Assembly (NCBI GenBank): GCA_012295275.1
Contig: CM022674.1
Location: 9,448,260 to 9,512,259, forward strand
Length of the DNA: 64,000 nucleotides
Direction: 5' to 3'
Origin: Chrysomallon squamiferum
Taxonomy: Eukaryota > Mollusca > Gastropoda > Neomphalida > Peltospiridae
The notes under the pieces are model-generated. The model was not told the origin of the DNA and made no database searches. It worked only from the letters and a program-made list of their open reading frames with translations. The position numbers and the translations under genes were made by a program. This document shows, in pieces, positions 1-13,800 of the stretch (within the stretch, counting starts at the first letter, position 1; each line of letters opens with the position of its first letter).

Positions 1-700
1 TTATGGTGTCTGAAGTGTGTGAGGAGTTTGTGGTGTGTGATGTTTATAATTTGTGTGGTGCATATGGTGTGTGTGGAGTGTATGGTGTGTTTGTTGTGTG
101 TTCTGTGTGGAGTATGGTGTGTGGTGTGTGGTGTGTGTAGTATGTTGTGTGTTTGTAGTGTGTGGTATGTGGTGCATGTCGGTGTGTATGGTCTCCACAT
201 GACAGAAGAACACAAAAAACCTCATATTCATAACAGAAACCACATCATACATAAGATTAATGTACATCACATAAACACAAGTCACCCATTAAATTCAACA
301 ACATACAGCTTACAACACAGACATACATATCACACACACACACACCCATACAACACACACATACAAAATACAACACATACACACATAACTACTACAACAC
401 ACACACAGAAATACACATACACAAATACTACAACACACACAAATGCAAGATATTACACATACAGATACAACATACAAACACAACACACAAATACAACATA
501 CAACACACACATAAGACAGCGATAACACATGTGCACACACACACACACACATGCACACATACATGCATACACATATGCAACTGTATAAGACAAGGAAGGA
601 TTGGAAATGTGCACCACAGCATACATACCACATCATACACATCATGGAGAACACTTCACAATAACAAATAAAATGCAAAACACTCATACATCATGTAATA
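1..700. repeat. Imperfect TG-rich then CA-rich minisatellite
   Basis: Positions 1-190 are built of imperfect TGTG/GTGTGG units. From about 310 to 680 the same strand is instead CA-rich (CACACA, ATACAA, ACATAC). The switch of strand bias near 200-300 means the two halves are roughly complementary. Open frames here translate to His/Thr/Cys/Val-rich low-complexity peptides and are not genes. Confidence 0.85.
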
Positions 701-2659
701 CACCACAACAGTTTGCTTCAGTCAACAAAATAATGAAAATAACATGAAACATTTTCATTGTTTAAATTATTTGATACAAAAATGTTACACTTTAGGACAT
801 ATGTTAGTTCAAGTTTTAATATAATTAGGTAACTGGGCTCACATTATTAATTTATTATAATCGTGATCAAAATTGATTCTTACTATCCATAAACAAACTT
901 CAGAACAGTGACTGTCTGCAAAGCAATATAAGTAACATGGACTATATATAACAATATACTGTACATACCAACTGATACAGGCTATGTATTATAAAGAGGT
1001 TTGACTAACAGCATAAGAATGATAGTTGAATTTTGAAAATTAGCAGCAGTATTAACACAAATAATTTTTAATAGCTTCACTTACCTCTTTCTTTTTGGAG
1101 TACACAACACTTTATGATGCTTATTATTATTCTTCATTCTTTGGTGCTCACTCACTGCTCAGCTTCCATTCACAGTTAAGTATCACAGACCATGGTATAC
1201 ATTTCCTGATTATGGGGATACTCCTTGCTGTTAATAAAAAAAATCATAAAAGTAACCAGTACCATTTCTTTAACTTTACTTAATCATTTATGTCAGATGC
1301 AGAAAAAAAACAAAAATTAAAGTGTTTTATATTTCTCCTTCACAATTATCTTGAAAATGAAAATGGATAATTGCCTGGTTGATGGAGAGACGTAGTATTG
1401 TGTGGTGTCACTGTAACCATGTGTTTATGGAACTGGTGCATATGGAACCACAGTTTAACCATAACCGCCCCATACTGCTTATGACAGATACACAATTTCA
1501 CAAATCTTTTAATTAAAACAACTAATCTCATGTTTTGTCTTTCAAAGTTGAAAATATCACCAGTGCACCAGTTTATCAAAAACATCACTGACATACAAAC
1601 ATTTTTTTTTTTTAAATTACAATAATTAAGCATTCTTGAGAACAATGTGTGTTTGCTGGAAATCACCAAAAAAATAAATAAATTAATATTTATGTATTAT
1701 GTATACATTCAAGCATACATACATGCATGTATGCATATTTCAAAAAAAGAGAAATATATTAGCTAAAACAAATCACAAATTTTTCAAATACATTTTGTTT
1801 TTTTATGAAAAATATATACATTTATTGAAATATTTTAAAAAAATAAACAAATTTATAAATACGAAAACCATATATATAACGTATGTACAAACTAACATAT
1901 GAAAAAGGATAACAAAAAAATAACAGCAGCCTACATCATATTTTACATCTGTTAATTTAAGTTAGGAATTTGCATCCAACAACCACTATAGGCCATAATG
2001 TGATTCATTAAACACCAAAATAACATAAGATTAACACACTTATTAGATATAAACCAGTAAATATAATTGTTTTGAAATTCTAGTATTAACAACAACAAAA
2101 TTACTGTTTAAACTGTTATTAGCTGTCTTCGGGTCATTCTCTGACGATTTTATAATTCTGTGTGAAAATCAAAGGATGCATGCTTTTATTATTTATCACA
2201 AAAACATACTACAATAACTATACATTATAAATCAGAATAATAATTTTAATATTAAAGGTTTAGATATAGAAAGTAACTTTTAAATGAATATAGAATTACA
2301 TTTGTTTAACAAACACTGCATTACTTTTGCCTTCAGTACATTTTAAATTTTGTTACTTAAGTTGAATTGCAAATAATATTTTAAAAATTAAAAACTGAAA
2401 CTATCGACCATTAGAGTATTAAACTTGTACCATTTATACTAATGAATTTCATTTATATTTGATAACTGTTTAGTTTAAATTTATAGTACTGTATAAAGAA
2501 TACGAGACATGTTCACAAGTGTAGAAATTATTTTTCTCTTTGACACAATCTTTCTTGTCACAGAATTAACTTAGTTTTCAGCTTAGTAATTCACTGTACA
2601 TACTCAGTTTCTGAAGAAATGAGCTAGCACTTCGGTCACAGAAGACGCTGGACGGGTCA
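701..2659. other. AT-rich intergenic DNA, no gene seen
   Basis: No convincing exon, RNA gene or element was recognised. Only short A/T runs and open frames of biased composition are present. Confidence 0.5.
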
Positions 2660-2667
2660 GTTTATAC

Positions 2668-2912
2668 CGGTGGCGTGCAGACGTCGCGTGATGCCTGGGG
2701 CCAATTCATTGATTGTATGCCCCAAAGAATGAAGTGTAAGGCCTGGTACTGAGAAATATTATAAGAAAGGAAGATATTTTGAATAGGTAAACACAGATGA
2801 AACATAAAATAAACATAAATATAAATCAACCTAATTTATTTAGTTCTTTTCACTGATTTGATGGCCGGGGCCACCGTCCCTCTCGTCCCCCCCCCCACTC
2901 TGCACGCCACTA
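2668..2912. mobile_element. hAT-type non-autonomous element (MITE)
   Basis: The 245-bp segment starts CGGTGGCGTGCAGA and ends TCTGCACGCCACTA, giving 13-of-14-bp terminal inverted repeats. It is flanked on both sides by the same 8-bp direct repeat GTTTATAC (2660-2667 and 2913-2920). An 8-bp target duplication with CAGTGGCG-like ends is the mark of the hAT superfamily. It is GC-richer than its surroundings and has no transposase, so it would need one supplied in trans. Confidence 0.82.
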
Positions 2913-3302
2913 GTTTATACATTTTGTTTATAATATTATTTTTTTTTTAACATAACTCTTGAAGGCGATGTAAAACTTACTAACAGTGCAGTGTATTGTT
3001 TTTCATAGTGTTTACAGAGCATGAAAACAAAAAAATGAAAAAACAACTCTTTCATTCAGTATTCGTGTTATTCGAATTTCAAAATTTGTAATTGTCATGC
3101 ATCGTCTGTAGCAATGCTGCAACAATCACAGTGACACTATCAGACAAAAATAAATTTTCTGCTGAAACATGAAATAGAAATATCACTACCAATTCATTCA
3201 TACAAACTGCCAAGCAGAGTAATCCTTTCAGAACAAAGTACACATTGAGAAAACTGTTCATTACTGAATGATAAAAACAAAATATGTATTAATTCGTATT
3301 AT

Positions 3303-3398
3303 AGTACCGCAGTCTTTTTACCGAGTTACACGTGCTTCCGCCTGAATCAGACCGGAATTGACGAATGCAATTAAACTCGGGGAAAAGACTGCGGTACT
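3303..3398. repeat. 96-bp foldback (inverted repeat)
   Basis: The left arm starts AGTACCGCAGTCTTTTTACC and the right arm ends with its near-complement, GGGGAAAAGACTGCGGTACT. Arms of about 25 bp carry two mismatches. A shorter inner pair (TTCCG and CGGAA) extends the fold. No target-site duplication could be found. It may be a very small MITE or a transcribed hairpin. Confidence 0.75.
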
Positions 3399-3589
3399 GA
3401 TGGTTATTTAAAGCTACAGTGCTCGCAATGATTTATGGTGTTGTTTGTTTGTTTGTTTTTTTTTTTTTTTTTTTTTTTGTTTGTTTGTTTTATTATTATT
3501 AATTGTTGTTTTTTTAAGACTGTTTTTGAAATGAGGCAAAAAATTATGTCGTTTATCGCAACGTTGTCGGTAGACTTCAAACGATATCC

Positions 3590-3591
<2 letters not shown>

Positions 3592-3657
<66 letters not shown>
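3592..3657. repeat. (GA)n microsatellite
   Basis: An uninterrupted GA tract of about 33 units, followed by a long T tract at about 3710-3742. Confidence 0.95.
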
Positions 3658-3660
<3 letters not shown>

Positions 3661-3710
3661 GTTTTTGTTTATTTTCAATTCAATTTTTTCTTTCTTTTCT
3701 TATTTTTTTT

Positions 3711-3742
<32 letters not shown>

Positions 3743-4639
3743 CCGTATTAAACAAATCCAATACGCATGGCAATTTCATGAAAAATGTAATTTTGTATTT
3801 TATATAACTGCCATTTAGATAATGTGTAAAATATATTATTTCTTGTAACAACGATGTCCAGATGTCATTCAGGAAGGGAGACATTTTTTTCCAAACTTCT
3901 TATTTATAACTAGTGGATAAAAATAGCTGTAACTGTTGTGAAATGCAGGTAAAATTCACTTGTATAGTCTTCCACAATTTTTATAATTCATACCAATGAT
4001 CAGAAATGAATTGGAAGTTAAGATCATATCGTCCAGTGTTAAGGAACATAGCTCTTTTATCGTTGTTTTTAAAATAACAAAAGAATAATTTTTTGTAAAA
4101 ATACAGCCTGACTAATTATTCAGTATTCTGCTACGATATTATTTACAAGCGCGTAAGTGAATCTAAAAACTGCGTTTATGTTAGACATGATAAAAGTCAT
4201 TCGTTCAAAACTGGAAATAAATTAAAAGTATTAGCTCTTCAAATTAAAAATAATGGAAATAATAAAAGAAATAATTTAACTAAATTAAGGAAATACGATT
4301 ATATTATACATTTATCAAAAATATAATGTTTTTTAAATTCTGATGGCAGATATTTGAGAATCCTGCCCTTGTCTTTGATCAAGCGATGTCACCGACGAGG
4401 TGTATACCATTTCGACTGCAGAAGACATCATTGGTATCAGTACATCTCTCCAAGCTTTACAACACAGACGCTGGATCATCCCTTAATTGGGATGGTGACA
4501 CGAAAGAGTATCTTTTTAAAATATTGCCAATCAGGACATTATTTTGTGTTGGCTACATAGACATACTGGCATAAGGGGTGATGAAAGACAGATTCTGCTG
4601 CTAAGACTGCTTTGGATCTGTCACTTCTAAGGTACCCGA

Positions 4640-4900
4640 TACTGATTTTAAGCATCATATCGTCAATATATTGTTTTCACTTGGCAAAATGACTGGAATG
4701 GTCCTGAAACAAACAAACCTTATTCTATTAAGCCAGCACTGGGAGATTGGCAGTCCTCTTACAGCAGAGCAGAAAGGGTGAATATGTCTTGTGTCGTGCC
4801 CACTTGACTCATTTGTGTATCTTAAAGAACGATCCTCCACCTCATTGTGAGCACTTTCAGTGAACTTTGACAGTTCAACACGTTACTAGAATGGAAACAT
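4640..4900 (+). mobile_element. LINE ORF2 C-terminal fragment (Jockey/CR1-like)
   Basis: A plus-strand frame reads WQNDWNGPETNKPYSIKP followed by ALGDWQSSYSRAERV, the linker after RNase H in many Jockey-type non-LTR retrotransposon polyproteins. After frame changes it reads LTHLCILKNDPPPHCEH and LTVQH, the Cys/His tail typical of these elements. The copy is broken by stops and frameshifts, so it is a dead fragment. The clade is uncertain. Confidence 0.6.
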
Positions 4901-6052
4901 TTTACTGAGACACGAACATATTTGATAAATGTGGTAAATTATTTAGATACTACTAAAATCTTTTACTAAATCTTTTTAACGAACATTTTCCTTTATAACA
5001 AATTTTAAATTTCAATCAAATGTGATACTTATTTTTTTACCCAGATCTTTATACTGCGTTTTATAAACTTTTGATATTTTTATATTATTATACTCCCAAT
5101 AGCAGACCTGTTTTTCGTGCTAAGGCGCCACTGAACACTCAGTATTACAATGTGGTTGGAGTTATCCCCCTTCGACTGTAAATCATTTTCTTCAGATTTC
5201 ACTGCCCTGAATTTTGTATGAATTTAGCCTACATATTAGAATCAACATTTGTGTATATATATTGAAGATCTGTTCAGGACAAGTTATACAAAACACAGAC
5301 ATGCACACGACACTGGACAACAAACACAAACACACTGACCATACTTGACGCTTGTAATGTACACATATTTAACTCATTAAGTAAACCTGCTATTTATGAT
5401 TTCACTTATTGTTTCTTTGTTCTTGGAATTTGATACAGAAATAAACAAGGCTTATAATAAACCGATATGAAAAACAAGTAGCGGGTTATTGTTCTGAAAA
5501 ATACATTAATGTAGATTTTTATACGTAAATGTAAACCGAACACAATTATAAATCCAGCTGAAGTGCTTTAATACACCAGACATTTTAATGTTGTATTTAC
5601 ATTTTATATATATGGTGATCAGTTAAAATGGAGCAAATGAAAACCCGCACGGTTTTTTCGATCTTAAAGAATGCCTCACATTAATGACGTCATTGATATA
5701 AATAACATTGCCACGTTGCTTTGTCTGTATTTTGCAGGGGACATCTTCGAGCATTTTGTGTAGTGTAGCGTTAGGGTGTGGTTGGGTGTTTTGACTAATG
5801 TTTGAACGGCCCCTTAGTGTAAGTTTATTTTTCATTTTCTGTATTCAAATTTCGGCAAATCTGTCTAACTTATTATCATAGTCATGTCCACACCAAGAAT
5901 AAAACCGTTTTAAAATGTCATAATAAATAAAATGTTGGTAAAAATGTTAATTTGGTGGTGAAAAATATTATTAACACTGAAAAATTGTTTAATACAATTA
6001 ATAGACAGTTAATTCAACATTTAAATTGTAAAAATAAAACAGTATACCAGCA

Positions 6053-6109
<57 letters not shown>

Positions 6110-7400
6110 CTATGTATTAGGTATGTTTGTATTTAATTTATAATTTATTACTTTTACTTTATCTTTAGGTGAGTTCATAATACAGTTGATTGTTTTAATT
6201 ATTTTACTGATGGTAATTCGCGTGTGATATGGAAATGGGTCATAAATAATGTTTTCTTTCATTTAAAAATGTTCAAGAACAGGTCACCCAAAACAGCCAC
6301 AAGTATTATTATCATTACAGCTTAAAAACGATTACCTGTAATAACAGAATCCAAACCTAAGTAAAGTGTATCAGAGCAAATTTCATCTATTCTGTATATT
6401 GCAGTATGAGCACACGGCTATCATTAACATTTTAAAATACACTGAAAAGGTTATTACTGATGCAGAGGTGAGATTGAAACAGTATCTAAAAATGGTTGCC
6501 ACAAACCCACTCCACGATTCAGTAGGGCCGGTACTCGGTCGTTAAGTGTGAAGTGTCTCCAAAGTAGAAATAGACGAAAGAAATAAATCGGAAGATAACT
6601 CCGTAATGTGTACAAAACGCAGAGAAGATTATATTTACAATTAGCAATAATTTATTCAGTTTGATTTCGTTTTGAGGTTTTATGGTTGACAGTATTTTCT
6701 GTGAGGCCAGTAATATACGTATACTGTCTGTTATTCCAGAAACGTTTGCTATGTAATTATGGGAAGTCGATAAAAATTTAACTCGCCTCACAGATTTTGT
6801 TAAATATTTTTCTGCGAATGTTTGTTTTATTTTTACCGCTAGTTTAGAAGTTATTTTAATGTATTTTTCTGCTGTAGTTACTAAATTTTAATAACTTTGT
6901 TTACCATTCATTCGCTTCGCTGATCTAAAAAAATGATATTTCTACGCGTTCTTCGCAGTGTCTTCAAATTGGACCTCCCGTCATTCCTCATTCCGCGACA
7001 GCGTCTTATAAGATGTTCTTAGTATTTCAGTAGTATTGACAAATTCAGTACGTATGTCATAATGAAAAAAACCACCTCTACTGCAACAACATTCCGTTAT
7101 GGTACAAGAACCATATATAGAACCATACGGTCATTAATTTTATAAGAAAACACATGTACTAAGAAGTGTGTAATTCGCTGTCACTACTAAAGATGCGCAT
7201 CACGCGACTGTTAAACAAGAAGGCAGTTCCACGTCCCTACAGAATTCCTCATTAGCCAGGTCGATCACACGACGAAGCATTCTGATCGATCGATGAGAAC
7301 ATTTCGTTTTAAACACTGGTGGTAAACCAGACCCGCCCATAATCTTCTTTTTCCTTCTGTGTGAAAAAGTCGTGATATTTCCAATTATTAAACTCTGACT
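4901..7400. other. AT-rich DNA with a (TG)n tract, no gene seen
   Basis: Contains a perfect (TG)n microsatellite at 6054-6106 and otherwise unassigned sequence. No exon with both splice signals and coding bias was found. Confidence 0.45.
6054..6106. repeat. (TG)n microsatellite
   Basis: An uninterrupted TG tract of about 26 units. Confidence 0.95.
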
Positions 7401-7426
7401 TGTAATCTCGCATATTTTGTTCGTTA

Positions 7427-7468
7427 GCCATCTTGTATATGGTTCAATAATCGGAAGCGTATCTAATG
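7427..7468 (+). promoter_or_regulatory. Possible promoter-proximal 5' exon with YY1-like site
   Basis: GCCATCTTG at 7427-7435 is the reverse complement of the YY1 core CAAGATGGC, which in animals often sits at transcription starts. A strong splice donor, ATG|GTAAGT, follows with exon end at 7468. The surrounding 7.18-7.47 kb is less AT-rich than its neighbours and has several CpGs. It could be the 5'UTR exon of the GPCR gene, whose coding exon is preceded by an acceptor at 15600. That link is inference. Confidence 0.3.
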
Positions 7469-10400
7469 GTAAGTGTTTTCATTTTAGTTTATCTGGCATA
7501 AATCATGTGTTTTCAGTTTTTTAATATAAGGATAACAACGTCATTTTAAGTATAATTCAGTTTATATTTGTTAATGTGTGTTTCATGTCTCAGATGAGTG
7601 AATATTTAAAAACTGATATAGAGACAGATGTCAGCTGATATGAGAATTATTTCGTTTATTTCAGTATGTTAACATGAATACTACTTTAAATGCAACAGTA
7701 AGCTTTCGACAGAAACATATTTCAGAGCAATGGTATCTTAAAAAGAATAAATATAAAATCTATTTAGAAAAATCTTTTCATTTCAGATCGTTTTATAGCG
7801 TATTTCAAACTATTTGTTTCTCCTTTAAAACTGAATCTGGATACACGTATTCAAACATACATTAATGAGTAATACGAATATATTTGTAGTCGTTTTTGCA
7901 TTAGTCCTTGATAATAATGTCTTACGTTAATGCTTTGCAATATACATTTTTTCAAAACACTTAATAGTAAGTCAGCTATGGAGTTACACATTACATATCT
8001 AAAACATGCGTTTATCTACCGTGTTCATACAATAAATACATATATCATAAGCTTAAAGTAACTTAACTGTATTAAAATGTTTAGTCTGAAGACAGTATAA
8101 AAAAATGGGTGGAAAATAAAAACTATATATATTCTTATTTAATATTAACACAAACTGAGATATATTTGTAAATATTGTGACTATGACGGTGAACGAAGTC
8201 GTTTTAGTTTAGCCATGTTATCAATATTTATTGCTTATACTCACAGAATGATTGTATAAAATTAATAATTGATGTAAAGCTTTCTACAGTGTTTACATTT
8301 CACTGAATTACCATAGATATTGTTCATGTGCCAACTATCTACAAATAAAATCAAAAACAGACGCTAGTGTTTTTGATTTTGCATTGAATATGTTTTCAGT
8401 GAATAATCGAATCTTTATGCCAGTTTCAGACAAATGTATTATTATATGAATTCAAATGATAATAGGCACATCCGGTTGGTTGATGGTTATTATTGCTTGA
8501 TGGTTATGTGTATTCAGTCGTTTTTATATTATTTATTGAACTGCTACTATCGGTCCGTGGACTGTTGTCAATTTCTACTAGGTAAAGAGAACCGTTCTGA
8601 ACAATGATTTTCAGCGACTGTTGGTTTTTCCGTAGGCTGTTGGCATAATGTCGAAATTTCTTAATGCTCTTATGCTGATGGTGTTTTAAAACACAAAATG
8701 TATACTTAAAAATAAAAATGAAATATGTATATATAAAATAAACAAAAATAACAACATTTCAGAATAATAATAATAATAATAATATAAAGATTTAGGATAT
8801 CAGAAAATAAATAATAAAAATTTCCCAACAGAGAACAAAAAATAAATTTATAACATTAAATATACAAAAATATATAATAATAAAAAAAAGAAACTTAAAA
8901 AACATAATAATAAAATAAAAATAATAAAATAAAATGAAAAAGAAACGTAGAAGAAAAAAACAAAACAAATTTTAATTATTATTGAAAGTCAGCGACTGGT
9001 TAATAAAAACAAGAAAAAAAATATCGTTTTGTAATTAGTTTGTGCGTTTTAATAAAGTTGGTTTTGTTTCTTTTAAAAAAAAAAATGTTACTGTATTTTC
9101 TGAGTAAAATTTATGCTGAATTTCGGCTGTATTTGTTTATCGATGTTTTGAAAAGCTTCTACAGAAGTGGAATAATTGCATTATCATCTAAAAATGTTTT
9201 TGTCATGGTTGTTGCTGTTTAAAGGAACAATCTAGTTATTACTACTATAGCTTTGTAGTGTTTTATCCACAGAACAACATTTCAATTAATAAACTTCTGA
9301 AGTGCAGTTAGAAATATTTCTAGTGGGGATTATTCAAAATTCCGATTAACCAGTGGCGTTATGTCCTGAATACACGAATGCGTATCTGTTAAACCTTCAT
9401 CGAAATAGATTACTGTGTAATTAAATTTAAAGTCGGTACATTTTATTGTGAAAGATTCAGTCAATTGGCAGGAAAAGAGGCAAGAAAATTGATTGACAGT
9501 AAAAACATTGTTAAAGTAATTCTTTTGTTTTATCATAATGGACTGGATAAATAATTTCTCTCATTCTAACTCTAATTTCAAAAGAAAAAAAACACACACA
9601 CAAAAAAGTTAGAACCCTGTATAGTTGAAAATTGCAAATAATGGATAAAATAGTGGAATATTATATAAATATAATCACATTGAATTTCAGAATCTAACAG
9701 AAGTTACACCTCTTAAAAAGATTTCCCATAAATTTTTAAAATTGAACAAGTCACAGTTTAGAAACACAACAACTAGAATTCTGCTGATAAAATGTGAAGG
9801 AAAAGTTTGGACATAGATTTCGTATTTATAAAATTATTGGCAAATTCTAAAGTTCCGAAACATCGACAGTCATATATTATTGGTATTTATTTATATATCT
9901 GTATATGTAAATGGTATGTAAATGCAACTCACATGGTAAATCTTTTTTTCATATTATATCAAACACTGAATTTTCCCCCCCTTATTTATTAAATAGTGAA
10001 TAATCACGTACCGCCATGTACTTTTACTGAAGCTCTTGTTTCTATATATTTAAAGGTGTTAAATTAAGATTTTTGATAAATTCTTTCTTATATATGTACC
10101 TACAGAGGTGTATAAAGCAAAATACATATATATCAGTTATATGTATATAATGGTTATTCTTTGAAACTCACTAACTGAAACAACTACTTTATACATTAAG
10201 AAAATACTGCCAGTTTTGTTATTTAAAGATCATATGAATATTTTTAAAAATTAAGAAATTGATTAAGTGGTTAGCTTCATGATTTGGCTAAACAACAAAA
10301 TACATGTAAATATATTTTCTGTTTGTATTATTTGTCTTCATTTTATTTATTTCATACCATTTAGGGCACTGCATTAAGTTCCTGAAGTTTAAAACTATGT

Positions 10401-10796
10401 AAAATTGTATAATGGTAAAGGAGCAGTTAAAAAAAAAAAATTAGAGTATTGTATAAAAAAAAATATAAAAAATCCAGTCCAAGAGATGAAATAAAATTTA
10501 AATCTTAAAATTCATAATAACCTTCTGTATAGTTTATTGTTTGGTTTTTCTTTCTTTCTTTTATTATTATTATTAGGTGGGGGGTTTTTTTATTATTATT
10601 TTTTTAATATAAATAAAGGATGATCATTTTTGGACTTGTACTATTTAGAATGATGTTTGTTATGGGATTCAGTCATCGTTTTAGGTGAGGTTTGATGGCC
10701 ATCTTCACTTCTCTTCTCTTTTCATCTCTGTGTTTGGTTTTTATGTGTGTATCTGTGTTGTTGTTTTGTTAGTTAATGTATTTGATGAAATGTTAG

Positions 10797-10798
<2 letters not shown>

Positions 10799-10835
<37 letters not shown>
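10799..10835. repeat. (TAA)n microsatellite
   Basis: About twelve tandem TAA/AAT units. Confidence 0.9.
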
Positions 10836-10837
<2 letters not shown>

Positions 10838-13800
10838 CTTTTCTAGCAATATTATTGTATATAATCAATTTAAAAAGTCGTCGATAATAACAAAATTATT
10901 AATAATTGTTTTTCGTACGAACCATATTTTCTTTCCGCTCTACAAATCAGATTACGTTCTTCACCAGTATGCAATTTTATACAGCACTCTTTCCATACTA
11001 AGTTCGAGGTTGTGTTACACTAATAAATTAAATACAAATTTTAAAAAAACAACAACCCCCCCCAAAAAAAAAACCAACATATTTTGTTTTATTATCAGAA
11101 ATATACAAATTAGATTCCTTAACCTTAGAAATGATAAAGTGAAAGACTACAAAGAACAATGAATTATGTTTATTGCCCGCCACTGTGAAAAGATATTAAA
11201 TATGGTTTGAGGGGCGGTTTTTAGCGAGCTAATGTTTCAATGTAGACAAGGAAATGATATTTTGTTATCCGTCAGGATGATTTTTTAGATATTAAAGAGT
11301 TATATTTTCTCCCGATATCAAATGCTCTTCAAATTAATTCTAAAAGTGATAAAAATGGCTTGTTTCATGCAGCCGTGACATTATTATTATTACTGTTGTA
11401 TGTATGTTTTATGTAGTTTTATGAAGGAATGAATAAATCACAGTAAAATAGCCGTTCACGAACTCATGAATATATTTCAACAGCAAATGTTATTAATATT
11501 TTTGATTAAATCGAATTCTTTCAGTGGGAAGTGATAGAAAAGTATCAGTCGCATAGTAATGGCATATGGAAGTAATTTGTAAAAGCGTCTGGTTAAAAAA
11601 GCTAATTTATTTTCTGATTGCCTCTGGCTTGATAAGTGAGTTATAAATCTGAGGACTACTGATCGATGTTTCGCTTTGTTGGTTTAGGACTGTACAATTT
11701 GATTTACGACAGCAGTTAAAATACAATGAGTTGTTCTTTGTGGTCTTTCATTTAATCAGTTCTAAGGTTAATTTTGTAGGTGTTTTTCAGCCATAAATAT
11801 GTAAATATACCAACATGAACCTTAATATCAATGAATTAAAAAAATACAAATTGATCATATTCAGTTTCCGTTGCCTTCTTTCAATATTAAACTTTTTTTT
11901 TTTTTTTAAAGTTTCATCATCAAAGTGACAAAGTTATGGAATATTTTCCGCTGACATTATATTTTATGAACATGGCTTGTTTACGAACGTTCATTATGGA
12001 ATATAAATTTAATAAACTGGCATTTCGAAAATTCTTATTTATGTTTCCACCGTGCTCTTCTCTCGTACTTGGTCAGTTGCCTTATCGTAACCACGAATCG
12101 AAGGTACGTTGAAAATATAGTTATATTAAATTAATCTCAGCAGCTCTCAGTGAAATTTTCATCAAGAAATATATGTAATTTTAGCTGCAAACTTGACTTA
12201 GTTTGTCTGTTCACTTTGTCAAGAAGATTAATTCTTAGTATAATTAAGAAATCGATGAAGCTTTGTCAGCTGGGAAATGTCACTTAAGATAATTGAATAC
12301 CAGCTGAACCTAGTAATGAGAAGTACTTTTACTAACACCTTTCCGGTGTTTTCTCAGTTTTAATAATTAATAAAAATGCAACAAATGTATTGAAAATTAT
12401 CAGAATACAGTTCTTTTTATCTGAAATTATGTTGTCTGAAAATTTTCTCTGTTTAATAATAATTCTTGTTTTTGTTTTTTATACTGAAATCCAGTTTTAT
12501 AGATTTTTATACTGAAGACTACTTTTATAGATTTTGATACCATATCGAAATCACGGTTTAACAATTAGTTATCTCTGTAATACAAAATCGCTGTTTAACA
12601 ATAACTTATGCCAAAGCCATTGTTTTATAAATTATATGTTATGTCGAAATAATTCTTTTACAATTAACTATCAGTTGTATCAAGATCATTATTTTAGAAT
12701 TAATTATCTGTTATATAGACATCATAATTTTAAAGTTATCTGTTGTTTGGAAATCACTAATTCAAAATTATATATTATATCGATATCACTGTTTTGCAAC
12801 ATCATAATTTACGTTATATTTAAGAAGAACAAAAAATTAGTAAATATTAGATTTCAGTTAAAATGCAGTTAGATCTACTGAATATTGAATTTGTTTCATT
12901 ATTTATAATTCTCTTTGATCATTATTTATTTGTTACTTTGTAGTTTAATAGACTGTTCAGAAGTTTGCATAACCAGTGAAACATTCTTTACAGAAAAATA
13001 ATAAGATATTCAAACTATAAAACTTGATATAATCCAGAGGTGTTTAAAAAAATAAAATAAAAAAATAAAATTCATTGCCAGATCAAAGCATAAAGAAGCT
13101 GCTGCATTTTATTAGAGACTTCGGATTCAGATATATTTTCTTATTAATTTTCTTTTTAATTTTCTTTATTAGGTAAAGAAATCAAGAGAATATTTAAACA
13201 GATGTGAGCTTGTAGAACTATCTGGCGACAGATATATTGATTTTTGTCATCTGTGTTTGGCGAATGTAAGACCAAATACATTGCTGAGCTGATGTTCCTT
13301 TCTTCATCAACAAATGATTGCTTAATGACTCGCCATGAAAATCCTTCTATCTGAATATGTCCTTACTATGAGATCTTAGGCAAAACACAAATATTATATT
13401 TCTATGAATTACTTTCACAACCAGTAAAAAAAAAAAAAAAAAAAAAATAGAATAAACAAATTAAGAAAAATAAACAACAACAAAAAACAACAGAAAAAAC
13501 CTCACTGATTTCGGACGGGACAATTTTATATCTTATTTATTTATCTTGAAAGAGGATTGTTTTATTACCTTTACAGTAAACGCTCTACTAATTTCTAAGA
13601 ACGTTTCATGTAATGCCAATCATATGCGACATTCTTAGCGTTAATGATATATTGCAACCTTGTAAAATATCTATTACGACTATAACAGACAGCGACATAA
13701 TAAGACTGTTTAACATTGATTGTTAGTTTCTGATTATTTTATTTAATCTATTTTACTATTTAACCTAGCTGTTAATTTTTAACATTATCTATATATGTCT

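Noticed and set aside
1-690. Several open frames of 70-168 residues in the first 700 bp
   Set aside because: They are translations of TG/CA minisatellite with His/Thr or Cys/Val repeats and have no domain.
10799-10835. Regularly spaced short repeats suggesting a CRISPR-like array
   Set aside because: This and similar tracts are simple microsatellites with no spacers, in a eukaryotic genome.
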